Positions 17,706 through 28,139 of a stretch of DNA of 39,342 nucleotides are shown one piece after another. Under the pieces are notes generated by a model, which saw only the letters and a program-made list of their open reading frames with translations, had not been told where the DNA came from and did no database searches. The stretch lies in NCBI GenBank assembly GCA_024278135.1, contig JAJRTU010000073.1, positions 1-39,342 of the forward strand, given 5' to 3'. The first letter of the stretch is position 1; every line of letters begins with the position of its first letter. A program made the position numbers and the translations under genes. This stretch comes from Gammaproteobacteria bacterium (GTDB taxonomy: Bacteria; Pseudomonadota; Gammaproteobacteria; Eutrophobiales; Eutrophobiaceae).

Positions 17706-19502
17706 TTATGAGTCTTTACCTACATGCAATATGGCCATAAATGCCGCCTGGGGTATTTCAACAGAACCAAACTGCTTCATACGCTTTTTACCCGCCTTCT
17801 GTTTCTCCAGCAACTTTCTTTTGCGTGAGATGTCACCGCCATAACACTTCGCAGTCACATTCTTGCGTAATGCCTTGACGTTTTGACGCGCCAGGATTTT
17901 GGATCCGATAGCGGCCTGTATTGATACGTCGTACATTTGCCGGGGAATAAATTCCTTCATTTTTTCTGTCAGTTCGCGGCCGCGTCTATCCGCCAGTTGC
18001 TGGTGCACAATACAGGACAGGGCATCGACCCGTTCGGCGTTTATCAATATATCCAGTTTTACCAGCCGCGCGGCCTGATATCTCACAAAGGTATAATCGA
18101 ACGAGGCATAACCGCGACTTACCGACTTCAAACGATCAAAAAAATCCAGCACCACTTCATTCATAGGTAATTCGAAAGTCAGTGAAACCTGTTTGCCCAC
18201 ATAGTGCATTTTCTTTTGAACGCCCCGTTTTTCAATGCACAGGGCCATCACATTGCCGAGATATTGCTGCGGCAATAAAATATCAGCATGAATGATCGGT
18301 TCCCTGATTTCCCTGATACGCTCAACCGCCGGTAATTTGGCCGGATTGTCGATGTAAGTGATTTCGCCCGTGATGGTTTCCAGCTCATATATGACCGTTG
18401 GTGCCGTCGTGATGAGATTCAAGTTATATTCACGCTCAAGACGTTCCTGGATGATTTCCATATGCAACATACCGAGAAAGCCACAACGAAATCCAAAACC
18501 CAGAGCCTGTGATGTCTCCGGTTCGTAATGCAAGGCTGCATCATTCAGTCTGAGTTTGGACAGGGCTTCCCGGAACGACTCATACTCATTCGAATCTATC
18601 GGGAAAAGACCGGCGAACACCCGTGGCTGGATCTTCTGGAAGCCGTCCAGAGTGTCCGCGGCAGGCTTCGATGTCAGCGTGATCGTATCTCCCACCGGCG
18701 CGCCTTCTATTTCCTTGATACCGGCGACGACATATCCCACTTCGCCTGCAGAAAGGCTTTTCCTGGACAGTCGCTTTGGGGTAAAGACTCCCAGATCATT
18801 GACTTCATAATCCTGACCGGTGGACATTATTCTCATTTTCTTTCCCACTTCGATCTTGCCATCGAATACCCGAACCAGAGAAACGACACCCAGATAATTA
18901 TCGAACCATGAGTCAATAATCAGGGCCTTCAAGGGGGCATTACAATCTCCGGAGGGGGGCGGGATCAATGTCACCAGTTGTTGCAGTAACTCAGGAACGC
19001 CCTCACCCATTTTGGCACTTATTTTTATCGTTTCACTGGTATCAAGACCGATGATTTCCTCAATTTCCTGTGCCACCCGTTCAGGCTCAGCGGAAGGCAG
19101 GTCAATTTTATTCAGTACCGGTACGATTTCCAGATCCTGTTCAATCGCGGTAAGGCAATTCGCCACGCTCTGTGCTTCAACACCCTGTGCAGCATCAACG
19201 ATCAACAGTGCGCCTTCACAGGCGGCCAGTGAACGTGATACTTCATAACTGAAATCGACATGACCCGGTGTGTCGATAAAATTCAATAAATAAGTATTAC
19301 CGTCCGGTGCGCTGTAGTTGAGAGAAACACTTTGCGATTTAATGGTAATGCCGCGTTCACGTTCCAGATCCATCGAATCCAGTACCTGTGTCTCCATTTC
19401 GCGTTCGCTCAGTCCCCCACAAAGCTGTATAAAACGATCGGCGAGCGTGGATTTGCCGTGATCAATGTGGGCGATGATGGAGAAATTTCGTATATGTTGC
19501 AT
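17706..19502 (-). CDS. lepA: Elongation factor 4 (LepA)
   Basis: Ribosome-associated GTPase that affects translation initiation and ribosome function under stress. The 598-residue protein has G1 [14 protein letters not shown] (11-24), G3 [16 protein letters not shown] and G4 NKIDLP, EF-G-like domains, and the family-specific C-terminus [19 protein letters not shown]. Length is normal. It starts the lepA-lepB-rnc-era-recO run and lies 116 bp after the glutaredoxin-like gene of the rpoE locus, so it may have its own promoter, although I found no convincing one. Confidence 0.97.
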   Translation of the reverse strand: MQHIRNFSIIAHIDHGKSTLADRFIQLCGGLSEREMETQVLDSMDLERERGITIKSQSVSLNYSAPDGNTYLLNFIDTPGHVDFSYEVSRSLAACEGALLIVDAAQGVEAQSVANCLTAIEQDLEIVPVLNKIDLPSAEPERVAQEIEEIIGLDTSETIKISAKMGEGVPELLQQLVTLIPPPSGDCNAPLKALIIDSWFDNYLGVVSLVRVFDGKIEVGKKMRIMSTGQDYEVNDLGVFTPKRLSRKSLSAGEVGYVVAGIKEIEGAPVGDTITLTSKPAADTLDGFQKIQPRVFAGLFPIDSNEYESFREALSKLRLNDAALHYEPETSQALGFGFRCGFLGMLHMEIIQERLEREYNLNLITTAPTVIYELETITGEITYIDNPAKLPAVERIREIREPIIHADILLPQQYLGNVMALCIEKRGVQKKMHYVGKQVSLTFELPMNEVVLDFFDRLKSVSRGYASFDYTFVRYQAARLVKLDILINAERVDALSCIVHQQLADRRGRELTEKMKEFIPRQMYDVSIQAAIGSKILARQNVKALRKNVTAKCYGGDISRKRKLLEKQKAGKKRMKQFGSVEIPQAAFMAILHVGKDS

Positions 19503-19618
19503 ACTGCCTGTTAATTGCTGCCTGTAGTGTTACGCAATTGATGTATTAGCCGGTGGTTCGATGCAAAACGCGGGCGATTCTAGCCTATATGACTGCCAAA
19601 TATAAATGGAAAATGATA

Positions 19619-19885
19619 TTAACGGGTAACAGGAGGGGCGCTGTGATCCGCATTGATGAAACTCAGCAAGGCTTTTTTGTCGAGTTTTAGCTCGCAGATC
19701 TCCTGATTGCCGCTGACCAGCACCGGTATACGCGCGCCGTAGCGATGTTGTAACTCAGGATCATCGCCAATATCAACAGCACAACATTCAATAGCCGTCC
19801 CCCTCAGTAAAGTATGCAAGTCCTCCTGCATCTCTGCACACAGCCCGCATTCCTTTGCTGTATAGAGAATAAGCTCCCTGGTCAC
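19619..19885 (-). CDS. Glutaredoxin-like protein, DUF836 family
   Basis: Small 88-residue thioredoxin-fold protein of the DUF836 group. It has a redox-type CGLC motif at 13-16 after the first beta strand (LILYTAKECGLC), the cis-proline segment RIPVLV and a short C-terminal helix. Redox partners are unknown. The GTG start overlaps the mucD stop as GTGA, so it is coupled to mucD. In related gammaproteobacteria such a gene also sits between mucD and lepA. Confidence 0.85.
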   Translation of the reverse strand: MTRELILYTAKECGLCAEMQEDLHTLLRGTAIECCAVDIGDDPELQHRYGARIPVLVSGNQEICELKLDKKALLSFINADHSAPPVTR

Positions 19886-21309
19886 GAATTATCTGTCATT
19901 TTCAGGGCAAGAAAGACGGGGTTTCCCCGACGCTGGATCAGAACAGGTATGGATTTCTTGTCAGGTAGATCTCTGAGTAATGTTGTGAAGTGACTGGCAT
20001 CCTTTATTTTAATATTGTTTAACAATAAGATGACATCTCCCTGACGTATCCCTGCATTTCTCGCTACACCGTCGTTGACCTGTTGAACAATAACACCGTG
20101 ATTTCCCAGCTGGTATTTTTTTCGTTCACTTTCATCCGGTGTTTTTACCAGCACATTCAACCTGTTTGCCGCAGGTGTATTCTGCTCATTACCCGCTGCG
20201 AGCTTCAATTGCCCTTCTTCCGGTAGTTTTTCGATGCTCACATTCAATGTGCGTGTCTTGCCCCGACGTATAATCTCTACCGGAATACTGCTGCCGATAT
20301 TACTGCTGCCCACCAATGGCGGCAGATCGGATGAAAACCCGATTTCCTTTTTGTTAAATCGAATCACCACATCGCCCACTTCGAAACCACCGGCTTCTGC
20401 AGGACTGTCCGGCAGCACTCTCGCAATCAATGCACCATGAGGCCGTTCCATTCCGAATGATTCCGCCAGCTCTCGTGTAACATCCTGAATCAATACTCCC
20501 AGCCAGCCACGTGAAACATGTCCCTGGTCACGCAATTGATGATAGACATTGACCACCACATCGATAGGGACGGCAAAGGACAGTCCCATAAAACCACCCG
20601 TTCGACTGTATATCTGGGAATTGACACCGACAACCTCACCTTTCAAATTAAACAGGGGGCCACCTGAATTGCCCGGATTGATCGCCACATCGGTCTGTAT
20701 AAAGGGGATATAGTTTTCGTTTGGCAGGCTCCTGCCCATGGCGCTGACGATACCCGCCGTAACAGAATGATTAAAACCAAAGGGTGAGCCTATCGCCAGC
20801 ACCCATTCCCCCACTTTCAACTTGTTTGAATCCCCGAGCTTCAGCGTGGGGAAATCTTTTCCTTCAATTTTCAATAATGCGATATCACTTCGCTTGTCTT
20901 TCCCGATAACTTTTGCTACCAATTCACGCCGATCTTTCAGACCGACAATAATTTCATCAGCATTGTCAACAACATGGTTGTTGGTAATAACGTAGCCATC
21001 CTTTGAAATGATAAATCCGGAACCCAGCGAGGAACGCTCGCCGAAAGGCTGGGCATCCTTGGGAATCTCGCCAAAATATTTATTAAAAAAATCATAAAAC
21101 GGACTGTCTTTCGGTACCTCAGGATGATTACGGCCCCCCGGTACCATCACATTACTTGTCTTTACACTGGTACTGATGTTGACTACTGCCGCAGAGTTTT
21201 CTTCAACCAGCGGGGTGAAATCGGGCAGTGATCGCCCGCTAGCCATCTGACTGGTCAAAATCAGACAAAACGCGAAAAAAACAGCCGTAATCTTATCTCT
21301 TGTTATCAT
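19882..21309 (-). CDS. mucD: Periplasmic serine protease MucD/DegQ
   Basis: HtrA-family protease and chaperone that degrades misfolded envelope proteins and damps the RpoE response. The 475-residue precursor has a signal peptide (about 1-25, cleaved near MASG), a trypsin-like domain with His112 (TNNHVV), Asp142 (SDIALL) and Ser215 (NPGNSGGPLF), and two PDZ domains (about 260-350 and 385-470). The ATG follows ACAAGAG. Called MucD because it follows rpoE-rseA-rseB; a 230-bp gap separates it from rseB. Confidence 0.95.
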   Translation of the reverse strand: MITRDKITAVFFAFCLILTSQMASGRSLPDFTPLVEENSAAVVNISTSVKTSNVMVPGGRNHPEVPKDSPFYDFFNKYFGEIPKDAQPFGERSSLGSGFIISKDGYVITNNHVVDNADEIIVGLKDRRELVAKVIGKDKRSDIALLKIEGKDFPTLKLGDSNKLKVGEWVLAIGSPFGFNHSVTAGIVSAMGRSLPNENYIPFIQTDVAINPGNSGGPLFNLKGEVVGVNSQIYSRTGGFMGLSFAVPIDVVVNVYHQLRDQGHVSRGWLGVLIQDVTRELAESFGMERPHGALIARVLPDSPAEAGGFEVGDVVIRFNKKEIGFSSDLPPLVGSSNIGSSIPVEIIRRGKTRTLNVSIEKLPEEGQLKLAAGNEQNTPAANRLNVLVKTPDESERKKYQLGNHGVIVQQVNDGVARNAGIRQGDVILLLNNIKIKDASHFTTLLRDLPDKKSIPVLIQRRGNPVFLALKMTDNS

Positions 21310-21539
21310 TAGCTCTTGTCACCACTCCTGTGCTTAATGTAGGTCAGACCGGCAAGTCAGTCAGGATCAGGGCTGTCGTGCTTCGAACACCTGAATCCGA
21401 CAAACTCCCGGAGAATAATGCATTATATATGATTGTCAGGCTCACGAGATCAGTTATTGCTCCCGGTTCTCCGGCTCTGGAAGAATGTGAGGATGAATAC
21501 GATAATGAAACCGGTAGAGAAATCGTGATGGTGCTGAAC
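21310..21539 (-). promoter_or_regulatory. Gap between rseB and mucD with a possible internal promoter
   Basis: This 230-bp stretch separates two genes that usually flank mucC/rseC. It holds no frame resembling MucC. On the minus strand TATAAT occurs at 21427-21422, about 115 bp before the mucD ATG, without a good -35. It may drive mucD separately. Confidence 0.3.
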
Positions 21540-22583
21540 CTAGCTGCCGGGCATGACAGAATTTGCCATTCGTTGTACTGTCGCCTGCGGGACTTCCCCA
21601 ACAGCCGTTACCTGATAGCCATTGGCCACTCTGGCGAACGTATTCACCCCACCCATTTTTGAAAATCCTGAGGCGATTTCAGAGTCGGCATCGAGTTTCT
21701 CAATAAATATCGACACCATTGCCAGACCATCCGAATACACCAGGTGATCCACCGGTTTTTTACTGTCGGCCATGGGGTAGGCCTCCTGACTGTTTTTGGT
21801 AAACCCGCTGGGCATCCAGCCCACCCGCCACTGGCCGGTTTTCCGACCGGTTTCAGCGTCTGTACCCGAATTATTATGCCAGGTAAATCCGGTGCCGGTG
21901 ATGGAAGGTTTTAACATTTCATCTGCGACAACATCAAGAATATCCAGCTGAGTAAACATGATCTGTTCCAGTAACAGACCGGTTCGGTTTCTTAACTCGG
22001 ACTTCAGTAAAAAACTGTTGTCCTGATCAATCCAGAACTGATACCCGTAACGATAGGCATCTTTGGGTTTGATACTGACTACCCACGTAGGTCTGCCAGC
22101 CACCCGGTCTTCACCAATAACTGAAAAATGATAGTTAGCCACCAGCTTTTCTGTCGACTGAGGTAATTTCGATGACAGCAGTTCGCGCGGACGGCTTTTC
22201 TCCACCACAACGACCTGATCATCGGGAAAAATACAGGTAACAGACTGGTTGTTACGAATTACCTCTCGCGCCGAACCGGTCAATGACACCAGTCTCTCCA
22301 TTTCACCGTTCTCATCAGCTCGGTGAATTAATCGTAGTGTGTTCATCTGGCCGCCACGTTGATAAATAAACACACCGTCATAATTCAGCGTGCGTACTGC
22401 TTCGGACATATCGTTGATTAAAGCCCGCGCCGACTGCCCGGTATTATTCTCCGCATTGACCGGCGTATAGATAGACAGGAGCAACAGTGCAGTAATCAAA
22501 CATTGCAGAGAAAACAGACGTTTTGATGAAAATGAATTTCTGCTGAAGGACACAAAAACCGGACTCATATCGGGGAAAACCAT
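21540..22583 (-). CDS. rseB: Sigma-E regulatory protein RseB/MucB
   Basis: Periplasmic sensor that binds RseA/MucA and protects it from DegS-type cleavage until lipid or lipopolysaccharide signals displace it. The 347-residue precursor has an unusually long basic N-region before the signal-peptide core (about 24-40) with a likely cleavage after Ala44 (PVNA). The lipoprotein-carrier-like domain (NYDGVFIYQRGGQMNTLRL, then WIDQDNSFLLKSEL) and C-terminal domain (GWMPSGF, HLVYSDGLAMVSIFIE) follow. A second ATG at 22568 would give a shorter signal peptide. It lies 36 bp after rseA. Confidence 0.94.
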   Translation of the reverse strand: MVFPDMSPVFVSFSRNSFSSKRLFSLQCLITALLLLSIYTPVNAENNTGQSARALINDMSEAVRTLNYDGVFIYQRGGQMNTLRLIHRADENGEMERLVSLTGSAREVIRNNQSVTCIFPDDQVVVVEKSRPRELLSSKLPQSTEKLVANYHFSVIGEDRVAGRPTWVVSIKPKDAYRYGYQFWIDQDNSFLLKSELRNRTGLLLEQIMFTQLDILDVVADEMLKPSITGTGFTWHNNSGTDAETGRKTGQWRVGWMPSGFTKNSQEAYPMADSKKPVDHLVYSDGLAMVSIFIEKLDADSEIASGFSKMGGVNTFARVANGYQVTAVGEVPQATVQRMANSVMPGS

Positions 22584-22619
22584 CGGACGATATTGTTAAT
22601 TGTTTTTTACCACCTGAGC

Positions 22620-23195
22620 TTATCGATTATTTTCAAATGTCACTGTCCTGGCATAGGGCAACATGCCCTGATAGCCGGAATTGGTGCGGTATTCATTATA
22701 GTTAACCAGATAGCTGTTAAGCCGGGCACGAGCATTGGCCTTCACCTGTCTCACCTCCGCTTCTGTTGGTGTGGGCAACGTCGCTTGCCGGGCCACCATG
22801 ACATTGGCTGTCTTTGGCGGCGCGAAAGAAACCATCTGCTGGCCCTGATGGTCAACGCCCTCCCTGTTTTGCTGGATACCCAGGATCGCCATGGCGGCAA
22901 CGGAGGCGGCAATGGCCAATCCGGCAAGGGGTTTGAGAATAACATTCTTACTGCCGGCTCGCGGTGCGAGAATAGTGGGTTCTTTCTGAATATCGGCCGA
23001 TATCCTGTCCGCCAGGCCCGTATCAATGGCTGCAGGTATATGCTTTTGCAGACTGTCTGAAATGAGGTGATATCTTGCCCAACTGGCCTGCAACGAAGGC
23101 GTCTGGAGCAAATTATCAATTGTGGACTGCGAGCCGATGTCCAACTCCCCATCGACCAATGCAGATACCTTCTCTTTTCTTTCTTCGCTCATCAT
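22620..23195 (-). CDS. rseA: Anti-sigma-E factor RseA/MucA
   Basis: Single-pass inner-membrane protein whose cytoplasmic domain holds RpoE inactive; stress-triggered proteolysis frees the sigma factor. The sequence begins near MMSEERKEKVSALVDGEL, a typical RseA N-terminus, with WARYHLISD in the sigma-binding domain. One transmembrane helix follows (about LAGLAIAASVAAMAILGI), then a periplasmic Gln-rich region that RseB would bind. Start is uncertain: a GTG at 23204 overlaps the rpoE stop as GTGA, and ATG codons at 23195 and 23192 are in the same frame. I list 23195. Confidence 0.93.
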   Translation of the reverse strand: MMSEERKEKVSALVDGELDIGSQSTIDNLLQTPSLQASWARYHLISDSLQKHIPAAIDTGLADRISADIQKEPTILAPRAGSKNVILKPLAGLAIAASVAAMAILGIQQNREGVDHQGQQMVSFAPPKTANVMVARQATLPTPTEAEVRQVKANARARLNSYLVNYNEYRTNSGYQGMLPYARTVTFENNR

Positions 23196-23200
23196 CTGTC

Positions 23201-23779
23201 TCACTCATCAAGTAGTGGTTTTAACTGCTTATCTACTGCTTCGCGCGCCCGAAATATTCTCGATCTGACGGTGCCGATAGGACATTCCATGACACCGGCA
23301 ATATCCTCATAGCTCATCCCATCCACCTCACGAAGCATAATGGCCATGCGCAAATCTTCCGGCAAATCATTGATTGCCGAAACCACGGTGGCCTGAATTT
23401 CATCCCTTAACAACAGCCGTTCAGGTGTGGCCTTGTCCCTTAGAGCATCATTGGACTCGATTTGTTCAATTTCTGATATATCCTGATCCACCTCACCCGA
23501 TCGTCGTGCCTGTGTGGCCAGGTAATTTTTTGCCGTATTGACGGCAATTCTGTACAGCCAGGTATAAAATGCACTGTCTCCACGGAAATTTGGCAGTGCC
23601 CGGTAGGCCTTCAGAAAGGCTTCCTGCGTCACATCCTGCGCATCGGCGTGTCCTCGCACAAAGCGTGAGACCAGATTAACGACCCGTTGCTGATATTTCA
23701 GTACGAGGATGTCGAAGGCCGCTTTTTCACCGCGTTTAACCCGCTCCACCAACAATTGGTCCGTATCGTTACTCCCCAT
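23201..23779 (-). CDS. rpoE: RNA polymerase sigma-E factor (RpoE/AlgU)
   Basis: ECF sigma factor for the envelope-stress regulon. The 192 residues contain region 2 (QDVTQEAFLKAYRALPNF, FYTWLYRIAVNTAKNYL) and region 4 (LPEDLRMAIMLREVDGMSYEDIAGVM, then CPIGTVRSRIFRAREAV). It heads the rpoE-rseA-rseB-mucD cluster. RpoE loci are usually autoregulated; I looked upstream for a GGAACTT / TCTGA-type pair and did not see a good one. Confidence 0.96.
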   Translation of the reverse strand: MGSNDTDQLLVERVKRGEKAAFDILVLKYQQRVVNLVSRFVRGHADAQDVTQEAFLKAYRALPNFRGDSAFYTWLYRIAVNTAKNYLATQARRSGEVDQDISEIEQIESNDALRDKATPERLLLRDEIQATVVSAINDLPEDLRMAIMLREVDGMSYEDIAGVMECPIGTVRSRIFRAREAVDKQLKPLLDE

Positions 23780-24186
23780 TCCAAGCTGCTCTCTTAGTTG
23801 TTTTTATATTATCGGGATTTCTGTAAATGGCATCGATTATCAGCCCTTGTTCATTTGCCTTCACTTCCATCATCCGGAGTATTATTTTCAATATTTACAA
23901 AGAGTTAGAATGCTCAAGCTGTAGCAGGCTATTCACTTGTTCGTGCCGCGTGTATATTGACCATCTCTCAATGACCAATTTTTCAATGGCTTACGCTCAG
24001 GTGTGGCTATGTTATCTTAAATACCAATTGCTGACCAACGCCGTAGATGAAGATACACTGATGAGTGTTGCACTTTCTCCGCTCAATGGGGAGAATGTCG
24101 TATTCCCTGCCCAGATCTTTGGCAACTGAAAGACAATCAGCACTTAGACAGCACGTGCTGTGACCGTGTAAAATAAGCTTCTATTC
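23780..24186. other. Divergent intergenic region between rpoE and the diguanylate cyclase
   Basis: About 400 bp, AT-rich, with no convincing gene. A 100-codon open frame at 23827-24129 (plus) has no ribosome-binding site and no recognisable domain, and I leave it out. The region must carry the rpoE promoter or promoters, but I could not place them with confidence. Confidence 0.5.
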
Positions 24187-24202
24187 TGGCACCTATATTG
24201 CA
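24187..24202 (+). promoter_or_regulatory. Sigma-54 (RpoN) promoter of the diguanylate cyclase gene
   Basis: CTGGCACCTATATTGCAT contains TGGCAC (24187-24192) and TTGCA (24198-24202). The -24 GG (24188-24189) and -12 GC (24200-24201) are at exactly the spacing of TGGCACG-N4-TTGC. Transcription would start near 24213 and leave a 27-nt leader before the ATG at 24240, which is preceded by AAAGGA. Confidence 0.7.
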
Positions 24203-24239
24203 TTGTGCTGTCCAAGGTTTATAGACAAAGGACGAGCGG

Positions 24240-25178
24240 ATGCAAACGACAATTTTTAATATGGCCGAAATTAAAGACATAAACGACGCTCCCGGAACAC
24301 AAAACACCCACCAGTCCTATCATTTTGGTGGCAATGCACCGGAAGTAAACAGCAAATCATTACAGTTGGCGACGGTGTTGCAAAGCACGCTTGAACTGAA
24401 CAAACTGCTGGAGCTGTTTGATGACGAGCTGTCTTCACTGGTCAAGCATGATGGTCTCAGTTATGTAAATAAAGAAGAAAATCATAGAGTTACTTTTGGC
24501 GAAGAGGTTCGGCATCGCTGCACTTACCGGCTGATTTTGCTTGATAAGGACATTGGTGAACTGACTCTGTATCGCCACAGCCAGTTTGATGATGAAGAAA
24601 CCCGGCAACTGGAAAATACGATTGCCGCTCTGGTTTACCCCTTACGTAACGCCATACTGTATAAGCAGGCAGTCGAAAAGGCCTACCGCGACCCGCTGAC
24701 CGGGGTGAATAATCGCGCGGCCCTCGACAATGCGCTGGAACAGGAAATCAACCTGGCCAGGCGTCACAGCACACCGCTGTCGATCATTATGCTGGATATT
24801 GATAAATTCAAGCGTATTAATGACACCTATGGTCATATCGCCGGTGATGCCGTACTCAAGCGTATTGCTGAATCTATGGTGGAAAGCGCTCGTGGCAGTG
24901 ACGTTATCTATCGTTATGGCGGCGAAGAATTCGTCATCCTCCTGCGCAATACCGACAAATCAGGTGCCACACTGCTGGCAGAACGTATTCGAGCAGCCAT
25001 AGAATCCATCATGTTCAAATACGACAGTTTTGATATTCGTATTACCGCCAGTGCAGGACTGACGACGATGTTGGAAGATGACGATTTAAGTGGCTTACTG
25101 GATCGCTGCGACAAGGCCCTTTACGATGCCAAGCAGCAGGGTCGTAATCGTGTTGTCGTCGCAGAAAATGATAATTAG
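24240..25178 (+). CDS. GGDEF diguanylate cyclase with GAF-like N-terminal domain
   Basis: Predicted to make cyclic di-GMP. The 312 residues divide into a short disordered start (1-35), a GAF-like sensor region (about 40-140, with TLELNKLLELFDDEL) and a GGDEF domain from about 150 (DPLTGVNNRAALDNAL). The active-site loop is GGEEF at 227-231, a functional variant, and the inhibitory RxxD site is present as RGSD (218-221), five residues before it. No transmembrane helix or signal peptide is visible, so it is cytosolic. It is a single-gene unit convergent with ligA and has a sigma-54 promoter upstream. The sensor ligand is unknown. Confidence 0.93.
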   Translation: MQTTIFNMAEIKDINDAPGTQNTHQSYHFGGNAPEVNSKSLQLATVLQSTLELNKLLELFDDELSSLVKHDGLSYVNKEENHRVTFGEEVRHRCTYRLILLDKDIGELTLYRHSQFDDEETRQLENTIAALVYPLRNAILYKQAVEKAYRDPLTGVNNRAALDNALEQEINLARRHSTPLSIIMLDIDKFKRINDTYGHIAGDAVLKRIAESMVESARGSDVIYRYGGEEFVILLRNTDKSGATLLAERIRAAIESIMFKYDSFDIRITASAGLTTMLEDDDLSGLLDRCDKALYDAKQQGRNRVVVAENDN

Positions 25179-25208
25179 AGCGTTCTGCAGCTGACAGACC
25201 TTCCTGTA

Positions 25209-27248
<2,040 letters not shown>

Positions 27249-27254
27249 TCATAA

Positions 27255-28058
27255 TCACGCTGTCGGCGTGCCGGCAATGGTATTGCGCATTGATTCAATT
27301 TTTTGTTCACTAATCAGGATCCGATTTTCATCACACAGCTCGGCACCCAGCAAATCAGCCAGTCGCTGGGCGGTATTCAACATCAACTCGAACACAAGCT
27401 GTCCATCTATCGCTGCGGGCAGATACAAAAACATCACCAGTCCCCTGGTGGTAAAAGTATCAATTTGCTTCATATCAAAACTACCTGGTTCAAGCATATT
27501 CGCCAAACTAAAAAGTGCCCGTTCCATTTTCATTTCTCCCACCCCGTAATGATGAAATATTTCCATCTCACCAAACTGCAAATCCAGCTGGGCAACCGCG
27601 CTGAGAATGTCTTTTCCGGAAAATACTTCATTCCCTCTCGGTATGACATACAGAGCCACTATCCCCTGTTCCGGGCAGTCCTCTACCTTCCGGGACTGAA
27701 CAGCTACCGGTTTCTTCGCGGAATTTTCTGTTGAAAACAACTCTTCCGTCTGCATGTCATCCGTTTTCTGCTGCTGTAAGCCGATATTGTCAGATGCAAA
27801 TGTTTTCCCGGATAAAACCTCTGTTTGACCCGATCTGGACTGAGAGAGAGAGGGATTCAAACCGGCGAGTACTGAAGAATAATCCACTTCCGTCTCGGGT
27901 TTGGAACTGATTTTCAGACCGGCAGTATCATCAAACAGGGAACCTTGCCGGATGGTTTGTTGTCGTTGTTGCCTGCGGGTCTGGAACGTCCCCCAGATAT
28001 AAATGACGGCAATGATGCCTATACCGATAACCAGCAGTATCAGGCGCAAATCGTTCAT
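27255..28058 (-). CDS. zipA: Cell division protein ZipA
   Basis: Anchors the FtsZ ring to the inner membrane. The protein has an N-terminal membrane helix (about 5-23, RLILLVIGIGIIAVIYIWG), a short basic segment, a flexible linker (about 40-130), and a C-terminal FtsZ-binding domain with ALYVIPRGNEVFSGKDIL, FSLANMLEPGSFD and TTRGLVMFLYLP. I chose the ATG at 28058 (267 residues, MNDLRLILLV). A GTG two codons earlier is also possible, and neither has a strong Shine-Dalgarno. It follows smc after about 80 bp. Confidence 0.93.
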   Translation of the reverse strand: MNDLRLILLVIGIGIIAVIYIWGTFQTRRQQRQQTIRQGSLFDDTAGLKISSKPETEVDYSSVLAGLNPSLSQSRSGQTEVLSGKTFASDNIGLQQQKTDDMQTEELFSTENSAKKPVAVQSRKVEDCPEQGIVALYVIPRGNEVFSGKDILSAVAQLDLQFGEMEIFHHYGVGEMKMERALFSLANMLEPGSFDMKQIDTFTTRGLVMFLYLPAAIDGQLVFELMLNTAQRLADLLGAELCDENRILISEQKIESMRNTIAGTPTA

Positions 28059-28139
28059 TGGCACAGAAAATCATTCGCCGCAAAATAAAATTCACAGCAG
28101 ACTGTCGATACTCCGGTTCCCCTGCTTATCTGGCCTGGT

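Noticed and set aside
21344-21601. Minus-strand frame in the rseB-mucD gap as a possible rseC/mucC
   Set aside because: It partly overlaps rseB in another frame, has no membrane helices, and does not resemble RseC.
23827-24129. A 100-codon plus-strand open frame in the rpoE/diguanylate cyclase gap
   Set aside because: No Shine-Dalgarno, unusual Cys/Ser-rich composition, no recognisable motif, and it sits where the rpoE promoter must be.
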